From Seminavis robusta (taxonomy: Eukaryota > Bacillariophyta > Bacillariophyceae > Naviculales > Naviculaceae), in assembly GCA_903772945.1 (NCBI GenBank), contig CAICTM010000367.1, positions 1-64,000 on the forward strand: 64,000 nt of DNA, given 5' to 3'. Below are positions 9,272-21,500 of this stretch, one piece after another. The notes under the pieces were generated by a model. That model saw nothing but the letters and a program-made list of their open reading frames with translations, did no database searches and was not told the origin of the DNA. The translations under genes were made by a program, and so were the position numbers. Every line of letters starts with the position of its first letter. Within the stretch, counting starts at the first letter, position 1.

Positions 9272-12266
9272 CTACTGGCGGTCGTCGTCGCCGAAGAGGG
9301 TTGCATCGTCATTTTCTTCGTCTAGGAAGTTGAACTGGTCCTCGTCTTGTTGAAGACTCACCCCACCATTAATAACATTTAGTTGGGGGATTGGTCCAGC
9401 CCCTCCGTTGCCATCCGCGTCAGCGTCTACATTGATGATATTGAGCTGTATGGGCTGGCCCGGTGGAACGTTGTCGTCCTCGTCGTTGAGTTGTTGTTGG
9501 GTTACAACATTGATTTCCTGTGGAACCGGTTTGCTTTGGTGCGCCTCGTTGTCGCCTAAGTTGTCATCGTCGTCACCAGTGACAATCTGTGGTGGTGGAA
9601 CTGTTTCGGGAGCCGGAACTGTGTTGTCATCGTCGTCCTCTGCTGGTCGTGGGGGTAGTACCGGTTTTCGATCAGGTCTCACTGGGGCGGGAACTGGTGC
9701 ACGTACAGGAGCTTGCACAGGAGGTCTCACTGGGGGGCGAACTGGAGCGGGGGGGGGTTCTACTAAGACTTCCACTTCTCCCTCAGCAATAACTGGAGTG
9801 TCATCGTCGTCATCATCATCGTCGTCGTCTTCCTCGCCATCGTTGTTGTCGAATAGAGTGTCATCGTCAAAGATCCACTCGTCATCATCATAATCATACA
9901 AGTGGTCGACATTGTCATGACAGGTACGGCAGATGCGATTGCAGTTGCAGATGCGGCAGTCTGCTCTCATTTCGACAAGCTCGCCGTATTCAAAAACGGA
10001 CATGCGGCACATTTTACCCAACCGTTGCGTAAAGAGATTGTTCGAGAGGTCCAGATTGGCTATGGTACGAAGAGGCATTATTATGTCACGTTAGAACTTT
10101 AACAGAATCGCGAAGGCGCAAAAGCGCGGGACAAAACTCTGGTGAAGACTTACTCAAATGCTTAATTTCTTCAAAACGAGTAGGAAAGCCACCGGACAAC
10201 TGAACACAGTTGGGGCAAGACGCAGTTTGCAAGTTAGATTACGCAAAACTTAGGTAGCCATCCAGGGCTGTTGACCCCCAAGGTGTTATTCGACTCACCT
10301 GGTTGTCATTCATATAGATCTGAAGGGCGCGTCCCCTGCCAAGGTTGACAAAATCCTCAGGTACGGTACCGTTGAGCCTGTTGTTTCCCAAATACAGGTG
10401 ACGAACACTGGGAACCACACTATCCACAAAGTTGAGAGGAAGCTGTCCCGAGATTTGATTCCCTGTAACGTCGAATATCTTGACGTTTTCAAGGGCGAGC
10501 GTCCAAGGAATGGCCCCAGTGAATCCATTGTGATGAACGTTGAACCAACCTAAGAATGCAACAGAAGTACATGAATGAAGATTGGTTTGCAAACAGAAAG
10601 TTGAGCGACACGCGTATCCTGTCATTTAGAAGTATTTCTGAGTGGCAAACTTACGTAAACTATCCATGTTGAGAGCGGGAAGTTGCCCGGTTAGTTGATT
10701 GTGGCCTGCCATGAACCGAGTCAAGCTCTGGCATTGTTCGAGGCCTCGAGTGAGAGGTCCCGAAAGCTGGTTCTCAAACACAAATATATCCACGGCTGCG
10801 GTAAGATTGTAGAGAGGATCCAGAAATCCCTTTAGTCGGTTCTGGGCAATGTCTAAAGAAACCACATTGGTGAGCAGTCCCAACTCAGGAGGAATGGTAC
10901 CTGTCAAGTTCATGCGTGCCCAGTTGATGCCGTTTACTTCTCGCGCTTCATTACACTTGGCACCAGTCCACAGACAAACATGAAGCCTCGGAAATGACCA
11001 TGCCGTTTCTTCCACCGTGTCATGTAAGGCAAAGTCCAAGGCAACCATGGCGAATCGTTGGTATAAGTTTCGAAGCATTCGCGTTCTCCTGTTCTCTGGT
11101 GTGCTGGCGTTGAGACGCAAGATGTCAAGTTCGATCTTATCCTCATTTTCCAACCATTCCAAGGCTCTCCCTTGAGGTGAGCTGATATCTGCCAAGGCGG
11201 CAGGGTCCTGCACTGCCCCATCTAAGTATTGGTAGAAAACGCTTTGGGACATGTCCACAGGGGAGCGCGTTGGTGCTTTGGTTGGAGTGGAAGAAGGCCT
11301 CTCCGAGGCAATCCTTGTGGGAAATTGACTTGGAGTTGTTGTTGGTCCCATTGAAGTCGGGGCAGATGACGGATGACTTGTGGGGAGATTTGTTGGAATG
11401 GCGGTTGGGAAACTTGTTGGAATGGCGGAAGGGAAACTTGTGAGTGCAATGCTAGGCGTTTGGCTGTTTTGAATCGATGGGGTAGTACTTGGTGTGGATT
11501 GAGGAGGAGAAGAAGGGGTTTCTGTTGGTGTGCTTGTGGTTCGATGTGTAGGAAAGAACGTTGGTAGAGACGTTGGAGTTGAGGTCCACGCTGTGACAGT
11601 CACAGGACCCACCAAGTCATCCGAAGAGGAATCATACTCAGCTGAAGTGGCATTGCTTGTTGCAGCGTTTGGTTTCTTTTCAAACACATTCAGGACAATC
11701 ATAGCGGTTCCCGCAATAGATAAACCCACTAGAAAGACAGCAAAGCAGAGAAGGCAGTAGGTACAATCCTTCATGCAGCAACGGCGAAGCGTCGAGGAGG
11801 TAGATGCTGTGCTGGAATCGAAACTGACATACCCTTTGGGATTGCGAAAGGGACGTCTGCGTTGACTAGTCTTTGGTGGACTTGGGTTCGAATTATCTCT
11901 GTTTCCGCTGTCAAAGCTATCCGTGGGGCATGTAGAATCAAAGCTGCTCTCGTAGGCCAGAACTGCTTGGCTCTCCTGATCATAGTAAGGAGTGTCCCCG
12001 AAGATTCCAGAATAGTTGTCTTCTAGAATAGTCCCTTCGGGATCCTCCCTTGAGGTACGGTCAACGCTACCGGTAGGTGCTACCGGTATGGTCTCCAACT
12101 TTGAGGTATGGATGGTGCTAACTGATAAGTCAAAGGCCTCACGACCGGTAGCAGTGACTATCATGTTTTCAAAAGACGTATCAAGGCCGTGACGAGTGTT
12201 TCGCGAACTGGCTTGCCCTTCTCGCCTGGAAGATCCATTCTTAATATGGTAGGACTTTCTTGCCAT
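9272..12266 (-). CDS. Type II membrane LRR receptor-like protein 2, acidic tail
   Basis: Four exons (12266-10655, 10549-10299, 10199-10154, 10059-9272) give 898 residues. Order: cytoplasmic region with many Asp/Ser (1-165), membrane span (about 167-190), Thr/Pro/Ser stalk with PTSFPTAIPT-type repeats (about 215-320), the block SSPQGRALEWLENEDK and RFAMVALDFALHD, Cys cap (LHVCLWTGAKCN), then LRRs ending in DLSNNLFTQRLGKMC. A Cys-rich element follows (MRADCRICNCNRICRTC). The last about 190 residues are unusual: runs of Asp including an uninterrupted stretch, a Pro-Val-Arg repeat (APVRPPVRPPVQAPVRAPV) and a second acidic stretch. The exon carrying SGGFPTRFEEIKHL is only 46 nt; its phase-1 donor and the ATAG acceptor reproduce the exon pattern of LRR gene 1. 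The extended tail is absent from the other two copies. Confidence 0.85.
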
Positions 12267-12970
12267 TGTTCAATCGATACAGTTGGTGGCTGGTGGATGA
12301 AAGGTGTTGATACCGGTACTACTACAGAATGTGAAATGTGAGAGACCAAATCTTCTGAATTTCATTTACAGAGCCACATGGTGTGGATTGAACGTTGGAA
12401 AACCCAACAAAAAGTGCTCTGCAAATAGTCAAAGTTTTGAATTTGGATTTAAATTGTCCACTTAGGCGAATGCGCTCATAATAATTGGCAGAGTCAGAGC
12501 TGCCATACTCGTGGGACTGTCACTCAATCTTGGCCACAAAACGGGGTCCACCTGAAACCTTCGAGTTGCATGTTGCATGCATGTATGTCATGTGTCTTGT
12601 TCATCAATTTGTAAAGGTTCAAACATGTACATGATGTAGACAGAGAGTATGAAGTGGATCAGATGATTTGCTGCCATACTCCCAAAAAATCTGATCCGAC
12701 TAGGTAGTACCAAGACTAATCTGTACGGTACTTCTATCATAATAACTTGGGGCGAGATGTTGGCATGTTTTCCTAGCTAGAGCTATCTCTTATAAGTTTG
12801 GTATACTAAACGCCATTTTCCAATTCTGAGAAAATTCTTATAGCCTCTTCATCAATAATAATAAACACACTCTATAGCGCAGCGACTGGTTCGGGAGCTG
12901 CCGTCGTCTGCACAGTGTCCTCATCCATGACAGAAACTATGGTGATCAATAAATCACCAGTTAGGTTGCT
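12267..12970. other. Spacer between LRR genes 2 and 3
   Basis: About 700 AT-rich bases between the start of LRR gene 2 and the stop of LRR gene 3. No gene is seen. It should hold the promoter of gene 2. Confidence 0.5.
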
Positions 12971-15247
12971 TTATGCACCATCATCGTCAAACTGCCAATC
13001 GTCATCATCGTACTGCCACAGAAACAGAGTAAGATGCTGATGGTCACAGTCAAAGAGAACGGCGAACGCGCCAACAAACAAGCAATCAATGTCGTACCTC
13101 GTATTTGTAGTCTTTGTTGTCTCTGCATGTTCTGCATAGCCTGTCACAGTTACAGATCGGACAATCAGCTCTCAGTTCTACCAACTCGCCGTATTCAAAG
13201 ACCGACATGAGGCACATTTCGTTCAGATTGTTCCGGAATCGATTATTTGACAGATCAATGTTGTTCAGGAACTTGGGGAACAGCCAGTCTTCTGGAAACT
13301 TGCCGTTGAATCTATTGTCGTTTAGAAAGAGCTGCCGCAGACGTCCCTTGCCCAATTCTCGGAAGGTTCCTGGGATGGACCCAGTAAACTGATTGTGATC
13401 GAGATGTACATGGCGAACATTGGGTACTATTTCCGTTGCAAAGTTTTCTGGAATTGTTCCGGTGAACTGGTTGTGTGAAAGGTCAAGGTAAACATTCAAG
13501 CCCAGGCTCAAATCGGAAGGTATGGTACCGGTAAGTCTGTTCCAATGAACGACGAGCCATTCTACGATGGGAGAAAAGTAGATCAATCGAGACCAAGAGT
13601 CAGCTGCGTAATGATCAAAAGAAAAAGAAACATACATCCACGTTGCCGATGACTCGACTCACCCAATGGTCTCATTTTCAAGTCGGCTGGAATAGAACCA
13701 GATAGTTGATTGTGTCCTGCGAAGAAGCGCGTCAAGTTTCGACAGTTCTGAATGTCTGGTGATATGGTACCGGTAAGTTGGTTTTCAAACACATAGGCAT
13801 ACTTCAGCTTCTCCAGTGAGTACAATGGCTCTATACTACCCTTTAGCTGATTCTGAGCAATATCAACACTTTCTAGATGTGTCAAGAGACTAATTTCCTG
13901 TATGACGAGAAATAGAGCGAGTTTGGTCAGTGTGCAAAAGCCTCCAAGGATGACCGCCGTGCTAGATAGATGGCTGATACGCACCGTTGGAATTGTACCT
14001 TGTAGACTCTGTCGGGCCCAGTTGACTCCCGTGACATGCTTGGAATCGTTACATGTCACACCTGGCCAGCGGCATTCGTGAAGATTACGAGAACTCCATA
14101 GTCGAGGCCTGGGGGAATGTAATGCTACATCCATTACCGTCATTACAAAACGCTGGATTATTCGATTGTTATTAGACGGAGTTTGTCGGTCGGTTGTGGC
14201 CATCCAGATGAGGGCTTCTCCTTGAGGTGTGTATGGATCTAACAAAATCTGACGAGGGACAATTGGCTGTATGACTCGAATCAAAGGATGGTTGACCTGA
14301 ATAGTGGGAGCGCGTGTTGTGGGCGACACCTTTGGGGGGATGCTGGGAAGAGAAGTGATGGGTTCCCACAAGGTTGGTTCTGCCGTGACAATTGGTGCCA
14401 CAGATGGTACTGGCGTCGGACGAGGAGTTGTAGGGTTCATAGGTGGTAGAAAGTTGAGTTCTTCTTGTGGCTCGTTGTTAGTGATCAGGGTGGAGGAAGT
14501 ACCGTTAGGCGAGGAGGTGTTGGACGACATAGGCACGGCTGAATCGATTGCTGCCGGCTCTTGCGTGTCAGGCGCAATATCGTTAGCCAGATTGCTGCCG
14601 CTACTGGTATTCTCGATGTATGCGTTGTTGTCTGCTGGAGTTGGGCTTGTGCTACGGACAATGAGCACAATGAGCGCAGCCAAAAGACCCAACAAGAGAC
14701 AAACGAGGATTCCAATTTTGTGTTTGGCGAACGTTGACGATTGCTTCTCGGTTGTGGCATTCTTCTTCGTTTCTTGAGCTCCTCCGTGCATAGGCATCAA
14801 CTGCTTTTTGCGAGACTGCGGGGGGCTAAGATAGGGAAACTCGCTGGGATGTTTCACGGGCGGCTCCTCTTCGTCTTCCGACATGGTCTCGAATGTTTGG
14901 ACATGTAGAGGGATCTGTTTGTCCCCTTCGGGGCTATTTACTCTCGTTGATCGACTGTAACGAGGCGATATAATGCCATCGCTGCTAGTGACAAAATCGA
15001 CTGTCTCTTCATCGATAGCATGGGTAGCATTGGAGAATCCGGGATGAGGGTTTGAGTACTGAGGAAAAAGCGAATTTGGTGCCGGAAAATCTGTGTCTAG
15101 CGGCTCCAAGTGATCATCTTTCATCTTGGGCGAGGGCACACGGCGGTGCCCAGAGCTCTTGCCTCCGCTGAACATCTTCGACCACGGGTCTGTATTACCC
15201 GAACGGTACAAATGATTTGGGAAGTGGGGGTTTGCGTTTTCTTGCAT
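12971..15247 (-). CDS. Type II membrane LRR receptor-like protein 3
   Basis: Exons 15247-13985, 13897-13663, 13561-13098 and 13012-12971 give 667 residues. The frame also opens at 15292 (MFWIFEF), giving 682, but MQENANP at 15247 looks a better start. Layout matches its neighbours: cytoplasmic region, membrane span (about 174-198), Pro/Ser/Thr stalk, YTPQGEALIWMATTDRQ block, Cys cap LHECRWPGVTCN, LRRs, then the MCLMSVFEYGELVELRADC element and CNCDRLCRTC. The 87-nt intron 13984-13898 is a multiple of three with no stop; removing it restores GTIPTEISLLTHLESVDIAQ, matching the uninterrupted copies. The last exon is 42 nt and encodes YDDDDWQFDDDGA, which aligns with YDYDDDEWIFDDD of gene 2. Without it the frame would stop after YEVRH at 13086. 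Confidence 0.85.
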
Positions 15248-15597
15248 TCGGATTGTGAGTGGAATGAGCTCAAATTCAAAAATCCAAAACACGTTTTTCT
15301 TAAGTATCTTGGAGAAATGCTAACGGTGAGGACGAATGGTACCGGTACCAGTACGGGATTCATAAAACGTGAATGAAGGCCGGAGAGCTTGTTTGGAGCT
15401 CTTCCTATCTCCCCAAACCGACAAGGTTTCCAACACACAATTGACGCTACCGGTACCATGCATTTCACCCAGCTAGCTAGCTAGATAGTCAGCTCCATGT
15501 ATGTAGACCTACATGTACTTGTACGTGCAGTAGGAGGGGGTGTAGGCAAGTGGTATTTTTATTTATCTCACAAGGTCAATCTCACCATGCAAACAAA
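15248..15597. other. Spacer with CTAG and GGTACC palindromes
   Basis: Between LRR gene 3 and the cyclase stop. It contains GGTACCGGTACC at about 15338-15349 and a CTAGCTAGCTAG run at about 15472-15484. No gene is seen. Confidence 0.55.
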
Positions 15598-18500
15598 CTA
15601 CAATCCACGGAATTTCTTGTCGTAGGCAAAACCCTTTACTTGCTTGTACGCAGCCGGCATGTACTTCGTCAATTTCATAGACGAGGTGACAATAGACGAC
15701 GCCTTCGACATGAGGCCGCTCTTGAAACTTGCTGCGGCCTCGTATGTAGCCAAGTACAGGCAGATTTCCGCGGTGATAGAGTCCGCGGTTCTCCCAATGC
15801 TGCCTGTGTACATGTTGAAGGCTTTGTCGAATTCACACTTGCTGTTGAGAGCCCAGTTTGCGTACTCCACAGCGGTGTCGTCTTCCACCGTCCTTGACGA
15901 CAAATCCATCAAGATGGTGATGGGTTTATGTAGCAACCTGAACGGACTGAAGGAATTTTCCACCTCTTCTTCTGATTGCTGGCTATCGATGCCCCCCTCT
16001 TCCTCCTCATCAGCATCCTCGGAATCAGCGGAGCCAGCACACTTCACCTTGGAGCTATCCTTGACAGGCAGGAATTCGCGACAGAGACTAAGGGCACGCC
16101 CTGCCTGTCCTGGCGAGTCCTTCAAGACCCAAAGAATAGGATAGAGGGCAAGAAAGCAATTCGTGCCATGCAGGGAAGGCAGAATCCCCACGATGTACTC
16201 ACATACCTCCCGGGCTTTGCCGTTTTGAGAGAGTTGAAAGTGCCAACTGGCACTTTGTGCAATACACTGAGCGCAATAATCGTCTCCGTAAAAGTCAATC
16301 AGTTGAGACGAGTGTGTCGCTACATTGTACAAATTGCGAAGCTCCTGGCATGCTTCGAGTGCTTTGTCGCATTCTCCGGCCCTGCCAAAAACTTCCGCTT
16401 CCATCGCGAGTGCTTGTAGTTGGTGAATTGGATTCTTGTGGGCTTCTGCTTCCTCTACAAAGCTGTAGACAAAGTCTGTTTCTGGTTCGTGATCAATTTT
16501 TCGAGCCAAGCGGTTTGTGTAGAAACGGCCGGAGAAAGACGGAAAGAGCGATGCTGGATCTTTCAAATCCTTGGAATCGGGTACAAGCTGTCATGAAAGA
16601 CCTCGTTGAGTCAACATGCCCGATTCCACAAAAGATGTCGACCCAAGTGGTTACTTACATCGAGGTTTGCCTGGAAAGCACCGGTGCTCTTATCCTTGTC
16701 CATGAGCAACAAAGAGCATCGCCCCATGGCGGCATTTAGTTTCAAGACATACTCCAAATCTTCGCCTGTCAGCAAATCAGATTTTGACTCGTTTTCATCT
16801 GAACAATATAAAGAAATGAGATGGGCATACACGATTGGCGTGTTCTACAGAAAGACCAGTTTTCTTACCTTCAAACATCAGAATTCCGTTGCTTTCATCG
16901 TCTTTGAGCCAGTAGTCGAGAGCCCTCTGATATATTCTCACACTGTATCGACCTTTCCCATTGTCGGCCATCTTCGCTCCAATTTTGAGAGCCAACTCGG
17001 AGGCAACGCTGATGTTCTTGCCTTTCTTTTTCCCACCTTTGAACGGATCGAAGAGTTGGCGAATTTGGCGGTCCGGTCTGCGGCTCTTGAAGTCAAAGCG
17101 AGCTTCCAGTGATGCCGCCAGCAACTGGTACATGTCACGCTTCCAGCTGTCAAGGACAACCTTCAGGATATTCTTTCTCCAGTCATCATGCGTGAACTTG
17201 TAGGTTACGCTCTCTGATCCCAAGAAGGTCTCCTGGGCAGTGAAGCTCATACTGTTCCCTGCACCAGTCAAATCTTCTTCCAATATGCCACTGTCGGCGG
17301 CTTGCACCAAACTCTCAAGCACTGATTGCTTGTGTCCCTCCCTATCGCTCTCGCTGATTCCTCGATACCTTTCCATGACAGAAACAACATCAGCAGATTC
17401 AAACGCCGGTCCAAGAATTGCTCCCAGGTTGATATGCGTCCGAGCCTCGTGCGACAGCAGATCCATGCGATGCATCATGTGCTCGCCAACTTGAGCCATA
17501 CCTGAAGTTCCGCTGTGGGCACTCCCACTTCCCAAGCTTGCGAAGGACGGTTGGCGGATGGCAGCGCTCATCGTCAGCCGGTCCAGCGAGTTTGCAGAAT
17601 TCTTCTGAGCAGATGCGGGGAATAATTAGCAGCGAATCGAATCGAATGTAGAATGAAGCCCAACCAACCAAGATGAGCAGTTTTGCTTACCTTCTTGTTT
17701 CCATTCAACTTAGGGCTTCGCGATCCTGAGTCCCCCTTGCCTGTTATTCTTGAAGACTTCCTCTCCAGTATTTGCGCTGCGAGATGAGGCACTCCTCCGG
17801 ATTGAACAAACACTTCTTTTGTGATAGTTGCAAAATCGACATTTGCATCCCAACCCTTGCTCGAAGCAAACTTCCTCACAAGCAAATCTAAATCGTCCCT
17901 TGTCATGGCACGTAGCTCGAGATGGGCAAATGATCCGTCATTCTCCCCCTGGTCCTGAAGACGTTCCCAAAACTGAATATCCACATTCATATCCGTTCCT
18001 GCTACTGGTCTTGATGCCATCAGCAGCAGGAAATTGCAAGAGTACTGATGCAGAAGTTCAAGCACTTTCCAGGAACCGCGATCTGCATGGGGGATATCAT
18101 CGACAGCCCAAACCACCAGATCAAGATGAATTGTGGATTGCAGCAACAGCGTCACGATGTACCGTGCAACTTCAGAAATCTGTGCGTCGCGTTCGCAGTC
18201 ACCAACTTCCGTCGGCCAGGAGTGATTTAGCAACAGGCTGCAGATTGGACGAATGTAGGTATCAGGAATCTCCGCGTCGCGACATGCACCCAATATCTGA
18301 AACGGCGAATGCTCTGATCCAGGTTTAGCCAACGCAGCAATCGCATTGAAGCCATCTGGTTTCTTGTAGCGACTCTCATCTTTGTCTCTCCTCACAAAGG
18401 CCAGAATATCGAGACAGAGGGGACCGACGACGCTGGTGTTTTGAACACGGTTAGCATTAAGGATGCGATGGTGTTTTCGTGCCACGCAAATACAAAAACA

Positions 18501-21500
18501 AAGCAACTTCGTACCTAAGAGGCTGAAATGAGTCCGAGTCCGAACACACGTGGCAAAGGATAATATGGGTAGCCGACTTCGAGGAGCACAAATCTTGGAC
18601 TTTCTCAGTGGCATGGGCCAACAAAGCACTTTTTCCGTATCCGCTTTCCGCAGAAACCCAAACCATTGGAGTTGAGGCTCCAGCATCGATTACATCCTCG
18701 GCAAGCTTCAACATTTGCTTGATCTCTGATGTTCTACCAACAAAGTCGGTTCCCTGAGCGCCCCAGGATCGTCTATGCTGAAGTACTGGTTCAAAGATTG
18801 GCACAAGTTGCTTGTAGCCCTTTGCCTTGACAGGCGCGAGACCTTCAAAGCCACGGTTGCTCGCTTTTCTCCTTACTTCCTCGTCCACCAGAAAACCCTT
18901 ATTGGCTTTGTTCGCCATTAGTCTCGCTGCTAAGTTGACTGAAGGCCCAAGGACCGCGTATTCGTGACGAGCGATACCCCCTACTACACCACAGTACGCT
19001 TTCCCGTAAGTTGCTCCCATGACAGTATCAACATCCAGCTTGGTTTTCAGGATTTGTTGGACATTGGTAGCAAACGGCATGGCAAGCCTCTCAACCCTTC
19101 GTTGCAAGGCCGGAACGTGTCAGCGAGAAAGGAGGAGGAGAAAGAGGAGCAGAGGGAGAGAGTGCAACTTACATTTCTGGGAACGTGGAACCACGAAGCC
19201 CAAAGTTGGCGATGAGCACAATCCCTGCAATCCAGAGTGTGGCTGGTCAGCTGGAACGATACCCGAAAAAAATTTTCTGGTCTCAAACGAGCACATAAGA
19301 ACTCACCTTTGTCATCAACAGTGTACTGTCTCAATTGGCCTTTGAATCTTCGCAGTTCGTTGTTGACGATGACCATGATGTTGTGCAGGGTTTCTAACAC
19401 TTCAGAGTCTTCGCTGACGTTTCCTGTCACCTGCGATGACACCATTGGTTGAATGAAGACGGTAAACACATCTCTGATCTCTGCCTCCGCTGTGAATCTG
19501 TCCTGTGTTGAACCATACCCTTTCCGAAACAAAGGGTTGTCTACAACAACCGGGTGTACATACGGCGACATGAGCTTTTGGAGGCTCTTCAAAGCCAGCA
19601 CGTCCCAATCATCAAGGCGATCTCCAAAAGAATTCCCTTGATTTTTCTTTCTCTTCTCGGGTTTTACCAGCATTAGCTTCGGATTCAGAAACTTGTTGGA
19701 CTTGGACAGAATGACTTTAGGTTGTGAAGCTGGTTTGCCTTCGAGATACTTCAAGCATTCCGGCGACGCCACAACCTCGCCCATTTTCCCGAGATCCATC
19801 GCTGTGGCTACCTGCTTGATGGGGTCCCCAATGATGAAGTATTCCATTCTGTCGATAGTACCAAGATGAACCCCAATAACTTCGCCGTAACCGATAGCAC
19901 AATGCAGATTGAGTGTGGCAACCTTCTTGCCATCTTCGTCCATAACCTCGTAGTCTGTACACTTATCAATGATGCGGGCGGCGCAAGCTGCGGCCGTGAT
20001 AACAGCCTTCTCATCCCCCAGACCCTCGCCTCCGTACATGCCATCGTGTGGATCATGCGGACTAGTTGCCAACAAGGACGATCGAGTTGATCGCCACTCC
20101 ACAAACACAGCGTCACCAGCGAATTTGAGGACATCTCCACCAAACGCCTCAATGTGCTCAACAATCAACTGGAAGTAAGCGTTGATTGTCTTTGATAACT
20201 GCTCGACCTTGAGACGAGTCGAAAGCATTGTGAATCCCGAAATGTCCACAAACAACAGTGCGCAGTGATGCTTCACCCCGCAAGGCAGAGGTACCTTTAT
20301 CGTGACTGACGATCCAAGCAAGTTGTCGAGGTCGTAGTTGGACTCGTCGAGCTGTGAGTCAGAACCCTCGGAACTATCACCTGATGATTTGTGTTCGGTC
20401 GCTCTTTTGAGTTTGCGAAGAGCATTTTGGGTTTTGAATATTCGCTTTTGTTTTCGCGTTTCGTTGGAGAGCTTGTTGGTGACGCTGTCACGGGCGAACA
20501 TTCCAAAACTGCTACTTTTGGCCGTCCCCTTGGTTCTGCCGAAACTAAACTGTCGTGTCAAACCTGGACGCCCCCCTCGTCTCATGCCACTAGCAGTTCG
20601 TTCCACGCCCCGTTTTCCCCCGCTGGTCTTTCGCGCGAGAGAGGGTTTATTCCGGCCAATGGAACCACTGCTTCCATTGGAGCTGCCACTTCCCTTCTTG
20701 GAAAGAAATGCTTTTACTCCACTATTCGGCCGGTCATTGTTGGATTTCTTTTCCAAAAAGCGCTGCATTCGAATTCCACTGGTGTTGCGCTGAACTCCTC
20801 GCTTGGGTGACTGATTTGGTGATCTGGAAGGCATTTTAGGAGGTGTACGGGTGCGTGTTGGCATATTCGGAGGCGTTTGAAAGTCAGATGGCGCTTCGTT
20901 TGGATTGTCGGCACCATCCTGATGATTTTTGTCTTGATCCTCTTCCAGCGAGTCCATAATATGTTTAACCGAGCTCTCCCGCAATAGCGGCATGACAGTT
21001 CTGTTTCCGGCGGCCCTTCTGCTTTCCTTTGACTCGAACATGCTCATGACTTGTCGGACAGATCCTTGTTTCACCATCAGCGATGGCCTCTGGGCTCTTT
21101 TGCCGGGAGCCTTTACGGCAGGTTTGGGGCTTTCTCTCTTGGGCGACGGGGACGAGCCCAATTTATTCCGACTGTTCCGCTTGGGCGACAGGCTATCGTC
21201 CGAGTTGGATAATCTGCTGGGCCTTTTGGCGTTGCCTGCAAGTTTTCGTCGATAATCCGGGGTGCCCCCTCCGTCATTTGATTTATCCGAATGATCCAAG
21301 CTCGCCATGCTGAGAAGCTGGTTGCTGCGTTTGGGAGATGCCATTGGAGATCCCTTTTCAAACCTACTGAGGTCCAATTTGCCACCAGAACGTTTGGGAG
21401 ACGAATTGGGTGACAAAAATGAGGTTCGAGATTTCGGAGAATTTGGAGGTGACTCGGCATTGAGCCGTGGTGGCAGTGTAGCATTTCTTCGATAAGGATT

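Noticed and set aside
9408-9893. Ser/Gly-rich 161-residue plus-strand frame
   Set aside because: It is the antisense shadow of the Asp/Pro repeat tail of LRR protein 2.
13086-13097. Stop codon at 13086 as the end of LRR protein 3
   Set aside because: Splicing from GAG at 13098 to 13012 gives an acidic tail that aligns with LRR protein 2, so the stop is probably intronic.
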